Source: Brevundimonas vesicularis NBRC 12165 (GTDB taxonomy: Bacteria > Pseudomonadota > Alphaproteobacteria > Caulobacterales > Caulobacteraceae). Taken from it: DNA of 64,000 nt. Under the pieces are notes generated by a model that was given only the letters and a program-made list of their open reading frames with translations, did not search any database and had not been told where the DNA came from. The stretch spans positions 1 to 64,000 of the forward strand of contig NZ_BCWM01000018.1 in the NCBI RefSeq assembly GCF_001592205.1, in the 5' to 3' direction. The translations under genes and the position numbers were made by a program. Below, in pieces: positions 18,739-28,552 of the stretch (position 1 is its first letter; each line of letters begins with the position of its first letter).

Positions 18739-20019
18739 ATGGCCCTCGCCGCTGAACCCCTCGTGAGAAAGCGCCTGACGCAGGCGGAGCTGGACGTCAT
18801 CTGCGCCAAGCATGATCGACTATTCCAGGCCCGCCCCGGCGGCGCCCGCGCGGTCTTCGCCTGGATGGACCTGTCGGGCCTCAGCCTGAAGGGCCGCAAT
18901 CTGGCCGACGCCGATTTCGCCGCCGCCTGTCTGGAAGGCTGCGATCTGACCGGGGCCAAGCTGGACAACGCCAATTTCTTTGGCGCGGACATGCAGGATG
19001 CGATCCTGGCCGAGGCCAGCCTGCGCCGCTCCGACCTGCGCGGCGCCTGCCTGCGGGGGGCGGACCTGTCGGGGGCCGATCTGTTCGAAGCCGACCTGCG
19101 CGAGGGCACCATCGCGGCCGCCGACGCCAGACTGGGCTTCAAGGTCATCGAACCGCGCCACCGCGACGAGACCGAGGCCAGCGGCGCCTGCCTGGCCGGC
19201 GCCAATCTTCAACGCTCCAAGATGGCCGGCGTCATCGCCGTGAAGGCCGACTTCTCTGGCGCGGTGATGAAGGACTGCAAGCTGGTGCGGGCCAATCTGA
19301 AACAGGCGGATTTCCGCGGGGCCGACCTGGCCGGCGCCGATCTGTCAGGGGCGGACCTGTCGGGCGCGGACCTTCGCGACGCCATCCTGGTGGGCTGCAA
19401 GACGACCATGTGGCGCGCCGACGGCGCCGACATGCAGGGCGCCCTGACCGACAACAAGTCGTCCTGCGAGTCCGTGGAAAAGATGCCGGCCGCCGAGATG
19501 CTGCGCGAACATGCGCGCTGGTGCGAGACCGGCGGCGCGGAAGGACAGCCGTCGGTCTTCAACGGCGTCGACCTGCGTCCGCTGAAGTCGATCACGGGCC
19601 TGAACCTGACCGCCCTGTCGGCCAAGGGCGCGGTCTTCTACGGCCTGGATATGGAGGGGGTGCAGTTGCAGGGCGCACAGCTCGACAATGCCGACCTGCG
19701 CTCGGCCAAACTGCGGCGCGCCGACCTGCGCGGCGCGCGCCTGCGGGGTGCGCGACTGAACGGAGCGGACATGCGCGAGGCGCAACTTGGCCCGCTTCTG
19801 ATCGCCGCCGACCGGCTGATGCCTGCAGATCTGACGGGCGCCGTGCTCCGCGGCGCGGACCTGTCGGGCGCCGACCTGAAGCGCGCCGTCCTGGCCGGCG
19901 CCGATCTGGGCCGTGCAACGATGCACGGCGCTCAAACCCGTCAGGCCGACCTGACCGACGCCAATCTGGCGGGCGTGCGCGGCCTGACCGTCGCGGATAT
20001 GGCCACCGGCGACGCCTAA
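18739..20019 (+). CDS. pentapeptide-repeat protein
   Basis: The 426 residues are dominated by A(D/N)LxG-type pentapeptides in three blocks (about residues 50-125, 155-225 and 280-420), which fold into a right-handed quadrilateral beta-helix. Between blocks are less regular stretches around 130-150 and 230-275. No signal peptide or membrane helix is seen. Known members of this superfamily include DNA mimics that protect gyrase (Qnr, MfpA) and many of unknown function. This protein is about twice the size of Qnr and its repeats are mostly leucine-centred, so gyrase protection is not implied. The RBS region follows the deaminase gene by 52 bases. Confidence 0.85.
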   Translation: MALAAEPLVRKRLTQAELDVICAKHDRLFQARPGGARAVFAWMDLSGLSLKGRNLADADFAAACLEGCDLTGAKLDNANFFGADMQDAILAEASLRRSDLRGACLRGADLSGADLFEADLREGTIAAADARLGFKVIEPRHRDETEASGACLAGANLQRSKMAGVIAVKADFSGAVMKDCKLVRANLKQADFRGADLAGADLSGADLSGADLRDAILVGCKTTMWRADGADMQGALTDNKSSCESVEKMPAAEMLREHARWCETGGAEGQPSVFNGVDLRPLKSITGLNLTALSAKGAVFYGLDMEGVQLQGAQLDNADLRSAKLRRADLRGARLRGARLNGADMREAQLGPLLIAADRLMPADLTGAVLRGADLSGADLKRAVLAGADLGRATMHGAQTRQADLTDANLAGVRGLTVADMATGDA

Positions 20020-20411
20020 GGCGGCTTGGCGATCTACTTCGCCACAGAGCGATAGTCGCTAGCGAGACACCGGACCGGCCGTTTCAGGCTATTCTATAAG
20101 GTCGCGGTATGGCGTGCGGTCTTCAGCTTGAGGGTCGAGATCGTGCGCTGCAACCTCCGAAGGGTGCGTCAAGCAAAGCGCATTCCGGGCGCAACCTCAA
20201 GTGAGGGTTACGCACAACGGATGTGCTCAACCCTACGTCGCGTCAGAGTAGTCCGGGGTAAAATCGTGACGACAAACAAGCAATTATAGTGCAAAAATGT
20301 GACGCAATGCCTTGAATTCATCATTTGAGGCGAATTCTGCTCCAAAACACATCTTTCCTGTGGCAGCTATGCGTCAGCCGCTAGTGCGGATGGGGGTATT
20401 CAGGAACTGAG
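20020..20411. other. long upstream region of the second TonB receptor
   Basis: This stretch of 392 bases has no gene and is distinctly AT-richer than its left neighbour, especially 20270-20400. It presumably carries the receptor promoter and control sites, but I could not identify a named operator. Confidence 0.5.
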
Positions 20412-23400
20412 ATGAAGATTGCTTTGCTAACGGGTGTGGCAATGACCGCCATGCTGGGTGGTTTCCAGGCGCAAGCTCAAGACGCTGCGCCAAATGCAAC
20501 AACCGTGACGGAGGTTGTTGTTACGGGCTCGCGCATCAAGCGCCCACAGTTCGACGGAACGATTCCCGGTGTTCAAGTCACCAAGGAAGAGATCGTTCAG
20601 CGCGGCTTTAACAACGCTTACGACATCGTGCTCAGTCAGCCGATGGTTTATGCTGGCGCTAGCCCCTACGGAAGCAACGGTGGTCAGACCTCAAGCCTCG
20701 GCACGGCTTTCGCCGACTTGTTAGGTCTCGGCAGCCAGCGTACTCTGACTTTGGTCAATGGACGACGCCAGGTGTCGGGTAATGCGGCGACGTTGTTTGT
20801 AACCGGCAACAACGCGGGCTCGCAGGTTGATCTCGGCGCCATTCCGTCACAGCTCATCGACCGTGTTGACACCCTGACCGTCGGCGGCGCCGCCGCCTAT
20901 GGGTCGGACGCTATCGCCGGCGTGATCAACTACATCATCAAAGACAAGTACGTGGGCAGCGAGGCGCGCGTCTCTGCCCGGACCTCTGCCCACGGCGACG
21001 CCAATCGCTACAGCTTGAGCGCCATTCACGGTCAAAACCTGATGGGGGACCGGGCCAATCTCACCTTGGCGTTCGAACAGACTGAAACCGACGCGCTGTA
21101 CGCCGACGCCCGAACGTGGACGCTCGACGCCGCGACTGCGGTGACAAATGCTTTCAACGGTTCCAAGCGTAACCCGAATTTCGCAGCGAACGCGGCCATC
21201 GATGTCAGCGGTCTGAATAACGGCGCCTTCCTGCGCAACACCGACGACGGCCTGCCATCTACGGCCTACGCCTATTTTGCGCGCAACTCGCTACAGTACC
21301 CGTCGGGTATTGCCTTCACGCCATCGAGCGCTACCGCAGCCTGTCCGACGACGATCGCCGGGGTGACGGCGTGTCTGTTGCCGACGGGTTCGGTCAGCTC
21401 GACGTCGCAACTGGTCCCCGGCATTCCCACCGGCAACGGTCTCTATTTCACTAGCGCGCCGTCAGGCACCTTCCCCAATTTCGCGCCAACATCGTTGCCG
21501 ACCGGGGTCACGGCTGCGGCGGTCTTCGCCAGATATGGCGTAACGCCTCCCGCTGGCCTGACCGCCGCTCAGCAGAACACGCTCGCCATCAACGTTTTGC
21601 AAAGCAAGTTGCCGACCCTGCGCGAGTATCTGGCCCAGAACCCCAACACCGACATCAATCTGATCGTTGGCTCGCTTTATTCGAACATTCCGCGTGTAGC
21701 GAATACAGATCCGGCGACTCGCGCGCTATTCCCCTTCATCGCTAGGCCTGTGCGGTTCAACGCCAATGGTGAGGCCGAAAACTGGTCCTTCGCCAATATT
21801 GCGCCAGACGCCCAGGGGACCCTGGGTGTCGCTCCAGGAATCGAAGGCAATAACACCAGCCGTTACAGCCTGATTCAAAATGCGCAGACCCGTAAGAACT
21901 TTACGGTCTTTGCGACCTTCGACATCAACGACCACATTCAGGCCTATAGCCAGAACATCTATTCGACCGTCGAAACGGTCCTTCCGCGCAATGGCGCGCC
22001 AGGCAACGCCGTGACCTCGGCCGGAAGCGAATCTTCGGGCATTTTGGTCAGCATTAACAACCCGTACCTGAGTGGGACGTCGCAGCAGCTGCTGCGTAAT
22101 AGCGGCGCGGTCAACACCGCCAACAACTTCATCATGTCGCGAACCAACCAGGACATCCTGGGCGACAACCGGCTGCGCGGCGTCACCAACATCGGTAACT
22201 TCGCACAAGGCCTGAAGGGCGACTTCGATTTTCTTCAGCGAAACTGGACCTGGGATCTGTCCTACACCTACGGTAAGGCTGATGGTAAGGTCGACTTCAC
22301 CGGTATCCGTGACCTGGAGTATCTGCTGGCGATCGACACCGTTCGCGACGGCAGCGGCGCCATCACGTGTCGCGCCAAGACCAATGCCGCCGCCTATCTT
22401 GGCAAGAGTCCATCGGTGATCGTCACCAATCTGGCCGACACTCCGCGGCCGGATGGCTTGGTCGCCAAGCAGCCGTTCACACCTGTCGTGACGCAGGCGA
22501 TGATCGACGGCTGCCAGCCGCTGAATCCCTTCGGATATGACCAGATGACACAGGCGGCGAAGGACTACGTCACCGCTCAGCAGTTCTACGCGTTTGAGAA
22601 CGTCCAGACCTTCCTGCAAGGCTCGGTGACCGGCGACCTGTTCCGGCTGCCGGGCGGTCCGCTGGGCGTGGCGCTGGCCGCCGAACGCCGCACCACCAAA
22701 AACGACTACTGGGTCGACGAGATTTCACGTTACGGCCGCACGCGGTCGGCGGCGATCTCGGCCACTCAGTACGAGACCGAGGCGCAGGAGTACGGCGTCG
22801 AGGTGAACGTCCCCGTCCTTGGCAATGGCTTCAACCTACCGTTTGCGCAACGCCTGGAAATCAACTCGGCGGTTCGCTGGTCCAAACAGACCGGGAACGC
22901 ATCGACATACGTCAACCAACTAGGCACCACCATCAGCCCGTCCTACGAGGGCGAACTTTCGAAGATCTGGTCGTTGGCTGCCACGTTCCAGCCGATCCGA
23001 GACATCACCTTCCGCGGCAATGTCACCCGCTCAATCCGTCAGCCGGACGGCGTTGAGCTCTTTTTGGGCGGTCAGGCTTCCTTCACGTCGATGAGCGACC
23101 CTTGCGCGGTCGGCAATATCAACTCGGGCCTGAACCCGGCGACGCGCAAGGCGAACTGTATCGCCGCTGTTCGCGCGGCAGGATACGCATCGACCAACGC
23201 CGAGGCCGAAACCTTCCTCAGCACCTTCAATCCCGGCACGCCATCGGTGCTGGGCGCCCGCTTCGGCAACATGGAACTGAAGCCGGAGCGCGGTGAAAGC
23301 TGGACGGCGGGCGTGGTGCTTGAACCGCGTTTTGTACCGAACTTGCGGATGTCGTTCGACTATATCGACATTCAACTGAAGGATCAGTTGACCCGCGTGT

Positions 23401-24074
23401 CAGCGGAACAGCTTCTGACCTACTGCTACGACTCCGCGTCCTACCCAGACAACAACGCTCAGTTCGGTCTGAATACCTGCAGCTCGGTTCCGCGTTACAC
23501 CTCCGGTACGGAGCCCAACGCCAGCCGCGCCTTCAGCGTCAATGACGGCTGGCAGTCGACGTATCTGAACCTGGCGCAGACCAACCTGCGCGCCGCCAAC
23601 CTCGTCGTGCTTTATCGCTTCGATCTGGCGGAACTGTTCAAATCGTCGAGCGACTGGGGCAGGGTGTCGGTGAACAGCAACCTCTACCGCATCTACGAGT
23701 CGAGCTTTAGCGGGACGGGGCTTCCGGGAGACACCGAACAATATCTCGGCAGCATCGGCACGCCGAAATGGCAGAGCAACACGACGATCGGCTACTCGCT
23801 GAAGAGACTCTCGACCAGCCTGAACTTCTCCACGATCTCGGATACGATCCGTTTCAATGGAGCGGTGCCGGCGACCATCGAACAGAACGCCTATCTCGAT
23901 CGCAAAGGCTACGCGCTATACAACCTGTATGTCGGCTACGAGCTCAATGATGCGGTTGATTTGCGCTTCAACGTCAACAATGTCTCGAACAAGCGTTGGG
24001 AAGAGGAGGCCGTTGGCGCTATCGTCAGCACGGTTGGCCGCACCTTCCAACTCAGCGTCAACGCGCGTTTCTAA
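20412..24074 (+). CDS. large TonB-dependent receptor
   Basis: The 1220-residue outer-membrane receptor has a signal peptide ending near FQAQAQD and a TonB-box-like TVTEVVVTGSRIKRP. A plug domain follows with TLVNGRRQVSG and DTLTVGGAAAYGSDAIAG, then a long barrel ending in the typical aromatic residue (LSVNARF). At 1220 residues it is larger than iron-siderophore receptors and resembles the oligosaccharide/peptide-type receptors abundant in Caulobacterales. Base composition and codon use in the first third are less GC-rich than in the neighbouring genes. It stands alone, with a long upstream region and two hairpins downstream. Confidence 0.9.
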   Translation: MKIALLTGVAMTAMLGGFQAQAQDAAPNATTVTEVVVTGSRIKRPQFDGTIPGVQVTKEEIVQRGFNNAYDIVLSQPMVYAGASPYGSNGGQTSSLGTAFADLLGLGSQRTLTLVNGRRQVSGNAATLFVTGNNAGSQVDLGAIPSQLIDRVDTLTVGGAAAYGSDAIAGVINYIIKDKYVGSEARVSARTSAHGDANRYSLSAIHGQNLMGDRANLTLAFEQTETDALYADARTWTLDAATAVTNAFNGSKRNPNFAANAAIDVSGLNNGAFLRNTDDGLPSTAYAYFARNSLQYPSGIAFTPSSATAACPTTIAGVTACLLPTGSVSSTSQLVPGIPTGNGLYFTSAPSGTFPNFAPTSLPTGVTAAAVFARYGVTPPAGLTAAQQNTLAINVLQSKLPTLREYLAQNPNTDINLIVGSLYSNIPRVANTDPATRALFPFIARPVRFNANGEAENWSFANIAPDAQGTLGVAPGIEGNNTSRYSLIQNAQTRKNFTVFATFDINDHIQAYSQNIYSTVETVLPRNGAPGNAVTSAGSESSGILVSINNPYLSGTSQQLLRNSGAVNTANNFIMSRTNQDILGDNRLRGVTNIGNFAQGLKGDFDFLQRNWTWDLSYTYGKADGKVDFTGIRDLEYLLAIDTVRDGSGAITCRAKTNAAAYLGKSPSVIVTNLADTPRPDGLVAKQPFTPVVTQAMIDGCQPLNPFGYDQMTQAAKDYVTAQQFYAFENVQTFLQGSVTGDLFRLPGGPLGVALAAERRTTKNDYWVDEISRYGRTRSAAISATQYETEAQEYGVEVNVPVLGNGFNLPFAQRLEINSAVRWSKQTGNASTYVNQLGTTISPSYEGELSKIWSLAATFQPIRDITFRGNVTRSIRQPDGVELFLGGQASFTSMSDPCAVGNINSGLNPATRKANCIAAVRAAGYASTNAEAETFLSTFNPGTPSVLGARFGNMELKPERGESWTAGVVLEPRFVPNLRMSFDYIDIQLKDQLTRVSAEQLLTYCYDSASYPDNNAQFGLNTCSSVPRYTSGTEPNASRAFSVNDGWQSTYLNLAQTNLRAANLVVLYRFDLAELFKSSSDWGRVSVNSNLYRIYESSFSGTGLPGDTEQYLGSIGTPKWQSNTTIGYSLKRLSTSLNFSTISDTIRFNGAVPATIEQNAYLDRKGYALYNLYVGYELNDAVDLRFNVNNVSNKRWEEEAVGAIVSTVGRTFQLSVNARF

Positions 24075-24091
24075 ATCTGCGATCGCTTGAA

Positions 24092-24115
24092 GTGGAACCG
24101 CTTTTGCGGTTCCAC
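24092..24115. terminator. perfect hairpin after the TonB receptor
   Basis: The arms GTGGAACCGC and GCGGTTCCAC flank a TTTT loop, 17 bases past the receptor stop. No T-run follows, so it could be an mRNA-stabilising hairpin rather than an intrinsic terminator. Confidence 0.5.
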
Positions 24116-24133
24116 TGACGCAGGAATGACTAG

Positions 24134-24172
24134 CGTCTCAACCGGAATCGCGAAGCGGTTCCGGTTGAGACG
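24134..24172. terminator. strong inverted repeat between convergent receptor and metK genes
   Basis: The 14-base arms CGTCTCAACCGGAA and TTCCGGTTGAGACG flank an 11-base partly self-paired centre. It lies 9 bases from the metK stop. It may serve either strand as a transcript end, though no U-tract is present. Confidence 0.5.
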
Positions 24173-24180
24173 ACCGATAC

Positions 24181-25386
<1,206 letters not shown>

Positions 25387-25417
25387 GAGAGGCTCCTGTC
25401 AGTGTCAGACCGACAGA

Positions 25418-25439
25418 CATATAAAGATATGCTTATATG
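25418..25439. promoter_or_regulatory. palindromic operator-like site upstream of metK
   Basis: The half-sites CATATAA and TTATATG flank an AGATATGC centre. Known: alphaproteobacterial methionine-cycle genes (ahcY, metH, metF, metK) are often preceded by ATATAAAGATAT-like palindromes bound by SahR-type ArsR regulators that sense S-adenosylhomocysteine. The identification rests on remembered motif similarity. Confidence 0.55.
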
Positions 25440-25545
25440 TTCAAGTGATCTGACGCAGCGCCCAGCCGCTAGAAACTGCTTTGCGGCGTAAGCATATCGG
25501 CTGACTCCCCCTCATTTTAGGGTAAACAGGCCCAAGGGGGTCCCC

Positions 25546-25992
25546 ATGCCAGAAGGCCTGACGACGAGAGAGAGCGAATGTGTCCGCTTGGCCGGTCAGG
25601 GTCTTGAGGACAAGGAAATCGCTGCGCGCCTGCGTATCTCGCCGCGCACGGTCGGCAATCACCTGCATCGCGCCTATGCCAAGCTGGGCGTTTCGGATCG
25701 CAAACTGGCGGCCCGGCGACTGAGTATTGGCTACTCAGAGGCGTCGATACTCATTCCCGACACCGGCCCCAATACGCTCAATGATCCCACGTCGGCCGAA
25801 CAGTCGGACGATGCGGTTTCCGACCCAACGACTTCCTGGCTTCTGCCTGCGCCTCCTCGGGGCGCTCTGGCGAGAGTGGGGATCATCGTCGCCGGGGCCG
25901 CTATCGCCCTTCTGTTCGCCATCGGGATCGTGACGGCGGGCATGGTGGTTCCATCCCTTTTCGACCGGCTCGCTCCCGCTGAAATGCGCTGA
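25546..25992 (+). CDS. LuxR-type DNA-binding protein with a C-terminal membrane helix
   Basis: The protein has 148 residues. The N-terminus begins directly with a GerE/LuxR HTH: LTTRESECVRLAGQG, then the recognition region RISPRTVGNHLHRAYAKLGV. A polar linker of about 40 residues leads to one hydrophobic span (about 111-133). There is no receiver or ligand domain. This architecture suggests a membrane-tethered regulator. It is divergent from metK and is followed 27 bases later by a small helical gene, so it may head a four-gene cluster. Confidence 0.75.
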   Translation: MPEGLTTRESECVRLAGQGLEDKEIAARLRISPRTVGNHLHRAYAKLGVSDRKLAARRLSIGYSEASILIPDTGPNTLNDPTSAEQSDDAVSDPTTSWLLPAPPRGALARVGIIVAGAAIALLFAIGIVTAGMVVPSLFDRLAPAEMR

Positions 25993-26019
25993 CCAAAAGG
26001 CTTAACGGGAGACGAGCCA

Positions 26020-26358
26020 ATGAAGAACATGCACGTCGGCGTCCGCGTGGCGCGACAGGTCAGAACCGCCGAACACGCCGTCGATCAGGCAATGATCGAG
26101 GTCTGCCGGCTGGTCCAGACGGCGCTGGAAGGTCGGGTCGAGGCGCGCCTGGCGGCGGAAGTCGGACAGGAGGCCCTGGCCAATATGGTTCGCGGCCTCA
26201 GCCAACTCGCCGAGGTTCGCGGCTCGGTCATCGCCAGTCATGGCGAGCTGGCCCAGGTCGCCGACGATCATCAGGTCGGCTGGTATTTGGACGGTGCGCA
26301 CGAAGACAAGACGGTCAAACCCACTGGGTTCGCCCCGGTTCTCTCCGTCGCCGCTTGA
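26020..26358 (+). CDS. small helical protein of unknown function
   Basis: I do not recognise this 112-residue protein. It is strongly alpha-helical between residues 8 and 85, alanine/glutamate/valine-rich, without signal peptide or membrane segment. It lies 27 bases after the LuxR-type gene, and its stop overlaps the TTG start of the following membrane-protein gene, so the three are likely one transcript. A plausible RBS, GGGAGACGAG, precedes the ATG. Confidence 0.6.
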   Translation: MKNMHVGVRVARQVRTAEHAVDQAMIEVCRLVQTALEGRVEARLAAEVGQEALANMVRGLSQLAEVRGSVIASHGELAQVADDHQVGWYLDGAHEDKTVKPTGFAPVLSVAA

Positions 26359-26828
26359 TCGCTGCCGTCGGAATGGGGTCGCCGCTGTCCTTGCTTCTGG
26401 CGTGTCTGACCTACGGCGTCATGGCGCTTCTGCTCTGGAAAGGCCGTATGCCGGAGCGGATCGCCTTGGTCGCTCTGGTCGTCCTCAACTGGGGCACGCC
26501 ATTGGTCGATCACCTGTTCATCGGGCATTTCCGGTGGGGGGTGGCGATCCTGTCGGTGTCCATGTTCTGTCTGCTGGTCGGTCTGGCTCTCCGCTACGAC
26601 CGATGGTGGCTGCTTCTTGCCGCCGGAGCCCAGCTTATCGCGGTCTCGACCCATCTGGCCGGCATCGCCGGTTCTGACGCCCTGCTGTGGTCGATCGTAT
26701 CGACCCGAATGGTCGTCTGGTTCGAGCTCCTGCTCCTCGCCCTCTTAGGCGTCTTGGAGGCTCAGTGCGCCCCCTACGCCCGTCCCAAATCAGCGCCCGG
26801 ATCGATCCGGGCGCTGCAGAAAGTCTGA
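26355..26828 (+). CDS. small integral membrane protein of unknown function
   Basis: The 157 residues form four or five predicted membrane helices (about 7-27, 35-55, 60-80, 84-105, 113-135). No conserved motif is recognised. The TTG at 26355 overlaps the previous stop (TTGA); the ATG at 26373 (beginning MGSPLSLLL) is an alternative start. It is likely co-transcribed with the neighbouring small genes. Confidence 0.6.
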   Translation: MIAAVGMGSPLSLLLACLTYGVMALLLWKGRMPERIALVALVVLNWGTPLVDHLFIGHFRWGVAILSVSMFCLLVGLALRYDRWWLLLAAGAQLIAVSTHLAGIAGSDALLWSIVSTRMVVWFELLLLALLGVLEAQCAPYARPKSAPGSIRALQKV

Positions 26829-26833
26829 ATGTC

Positions 26834-27202
26834 ATGAATACCCAAACCACCCCCCCCTTCATGCCGCTTTTCCGCTCGTGGCTGGAAACGGCCAATCTGG
26901 CGAAACAGGTCGGATCGTCATCGCTGCCCGCCAGCGGCGAGAACCTGCTCGTCGAACTGGATCTGGCGCCGATGGAAGCGGCGGAAACCACGCTTCTCGA
27001 TCACGCCCCGACCTCGGCCGTCGAAGCCGTCTGCATGATCGAGATCATCCGCCAGAGCCTGTCCGACGCCGGCCGCTCGGACGGTCGCGATGCACGTGCG
27101 CTGGACGCCATCCAGTCGTGGTTGGCAGGCGCGGCTCTCGACGGCGCCGATCATCGCGATGAGGTCGAGCAGTTGCTGAAAAGCGCCAGCAACCGGGCCT
27201 GA
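26834..27202 (+). CDS. small soluble protein of unknown function
   Basis: The 122 residues are mostly helical and acidic, with no signal peptide or membrane span. The ATG at 26834 lies six bases after the previous stop. The open frame extends further left, but that part is antiparallel to or overlapping the membrane-protein gene and has no start with an RBS. I do not recognise the family. It converges on the XRE regulator with no gap between stops. Confidence 0.6.
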   Translation: MNTQTTPPFMPLFRSWLETANLAKQVGSSSLPASGENLLVELDLAPMEAAETTLLDHAPTSAVEAVCMIEIIRQSLSDAGRSDGRDARALDAIQSWLAGAALDGADHRDEVEQLLKSASNRA

Positions 27203-27556
27203 TCAGCCGCGCAGGCCCTTGGCCACGGTCAGAAGGGCGTCGCGTTGAGCGGCGTCCTTGATGCCGCGGAAAGCCGCCAGCAGCTCGGCGACCCCGGGGG
27301 CGGCCAAAGCCAGTTCGTCGCCCTCGGCCGTTTCCAGTTCGCCCAGCAGGGCCGCGCCGGTCGATTTCAGCACCGAAGCGATCTGCAGCAGGCGGGCGGC
27401 CGAGACGCGGTTCACGCCCCGCTCGTACTTCTGGATCTGCTGGAAGGTCACGCCTGCGCCGGCGGCCAACTGCGCCTGGGTGATGCGCAGTTCCTCACGA
27501 CGGGTGCGGATGCGTCCGCCGATGGCGATGTCTACGGGATCAACTGCGTCGTTCAT
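27203..27556 (-). CDS. XRE-family helix-turn-helix regulator
   Basis: The 117 residues contain an HTH_3 domain at about 13-68: GGRIRTRREELRITQAQLA, then GVTFQQIQKYERGVNRVSAA. The C-terminal 50 residues are helical. The sequence pattern matches small alphaproteobacterial XRE regulators near those called SinR-like. The start MNDAVDP is chosen because an upstream in-frame ATG at 27589 adds unrelated residues. Its target is unknown; the small cluster to the left is the nearest candidate. Confidence 0.8.
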   Translation of the reverse strand: MNDAVDPVDIAIGGRIRTRREELRITQAQLAAGAGVTFQQIQKYERGVNRVSAARLLQIASVLKSTGAALLGELETAEGDELALAAPGVAELLAAFRGIKDAAQRDALLTVAKGLRG

Positions 27557-27727
27557 GTCGGCCTGCGGGCATAGATAATGCGGCGCCATGGCCCCAAAAC
27601 ACCGATCCCGTCAAGCCAAAGCTGCTCAGCTAGGGATTGCTACGTGCGTTGCAGGTGACGATTCAACCTTGAGGATATATTTCAGCGATCTAGACGCCGC
27701 CTCCCGCGCGAACCGCGCTCGGAGAAG

Positions 27728-27803
27728 TGGTGCCGCTTAGGTGACTCGAACACCTGACCCCATCATTACGAATGATGTGCTCTACCGGCTGAGCTAAAGC
27801 GGC
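27728..27803 (-). tRNA. tRNA-Thr (anticodon CGT)
   Basis: The acceptor stem GCCGCTT pairs with AAGCGGC. The anticodon loop is TTCGTAA, giving CGT, which reads ACG threonine codons. The T-arm GTTCGAGTC is present. The 3' CCA is encoded (27728-27730), giving 76 bases. It lies between the XRE regulator and hemD. Confidence 0.95.
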
Positions 27804-27844
27804 CCGGTTGCGACGAACGAAGCAGTCCGCGCGAGACGGGGTCT

Positions 27845-28552
27845 TTATACGGCCGCATCGCGCTTGCCAAGCGCCGCTTTCAAGATCGTGAGCAATGTGG
27901 CTTCGTCAGGCGTTTGGGCCACGGCCGGCGTCAGGCCCAGGGCGACCAGCGGGGCGGCCGCGGCGGGAGAGATGCAGGCCGTGATGGCGTGCGAGAGCCG
28001 GGGTGCACCTTGTTCGGCCAGGATATGCGCTGCGCGGGGGGAGTGGATCAGGACAGCGTCGAACTCCGTGGGTGCAGCGACGGGGGTGCGTCCGGCGCGA
28101 TAGACAATCAGTGGCTGGATCGAGACGTTGCGGGCGCCGGCGAGGACCAGGGCGGCGTCGAAGTCGCCGGCGGGGGTTTCGGCTTGCGGAACCAGCACGA
28201 CGCCGTCGCTCAGTTCGGAGCCGATCAGGCGGGCGAGGGCGTGGAGATCGCCGGAGGCGGAGCGGACTTCTGCGAAGCCGGCGTCGCGGGCGGCCTGGGC
28301 GGTCGCATCGCCCACGGCGAAGACCGGGCGGTCGCGTTCGCGGGTCAGGGCGGCGAAGGCGGCGACGCCGTTCAGGCTGGTGAAGGCCAGGGCGGTGAAC
28401 GGGGTCAGGTCGGGGACAGGTGGGGTCAGGTTTTCGATCGCCAGCAGAGGGGCGATAATCGGCTCGAACCCCATGTCTCGCAGGCGTGCGGCGGTGCGCG
28501 AGGCGCCAGGTTCTGCGCGCGTGATCCAGATGCGGGGGGGCGCCGCAGTCAT
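27845..28552 (-). CDS. hemD: uroporphyrinogen-III synthase
   Basis: It closes hydroxymethylbilane into uroporphyrinogen III, inverting ring D. The protein has 235 residues. HemD sequences are poorly conserved, but the pattern is right: WITRAEPGASRTAARL at the start, FTSLNGVAAFA, FAVGDATAQAA and LIHSPRAAHIL. Context decides: the start overlaps the hemC stop by four bases. A gene such as hemY-like often follows, but here a tRNA comes next. Confidence 0.88.
   Translation of the reverse strand: MTAAPPRIWITRAEPGASRTAARLRDMGFEPIIAPLLAIENLTPPVPDLTPFTALAFTSLNGVAAFAALTRERDRPVFAVGDATAQAARDAGFAEVRSASGDLHALARLIGSELSDGVVLVPQAETPAGDFDAALVLAGARNVSIQPLIVYRAGRTPVAAPTEFDAVLIHSPRAAHILAEQGAPRLSHAITACISPAAAAPLVALGLTPAVAQTPDEATLLTILKAALGKRDAAV

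Noticed and set aside
18739..20019. Gyrase-protecting Qnr/MfpA-like function for the pentapeptide protein
   Set aside because: Only the repeat is shared; size and block structure differ and gyrB lies far away.
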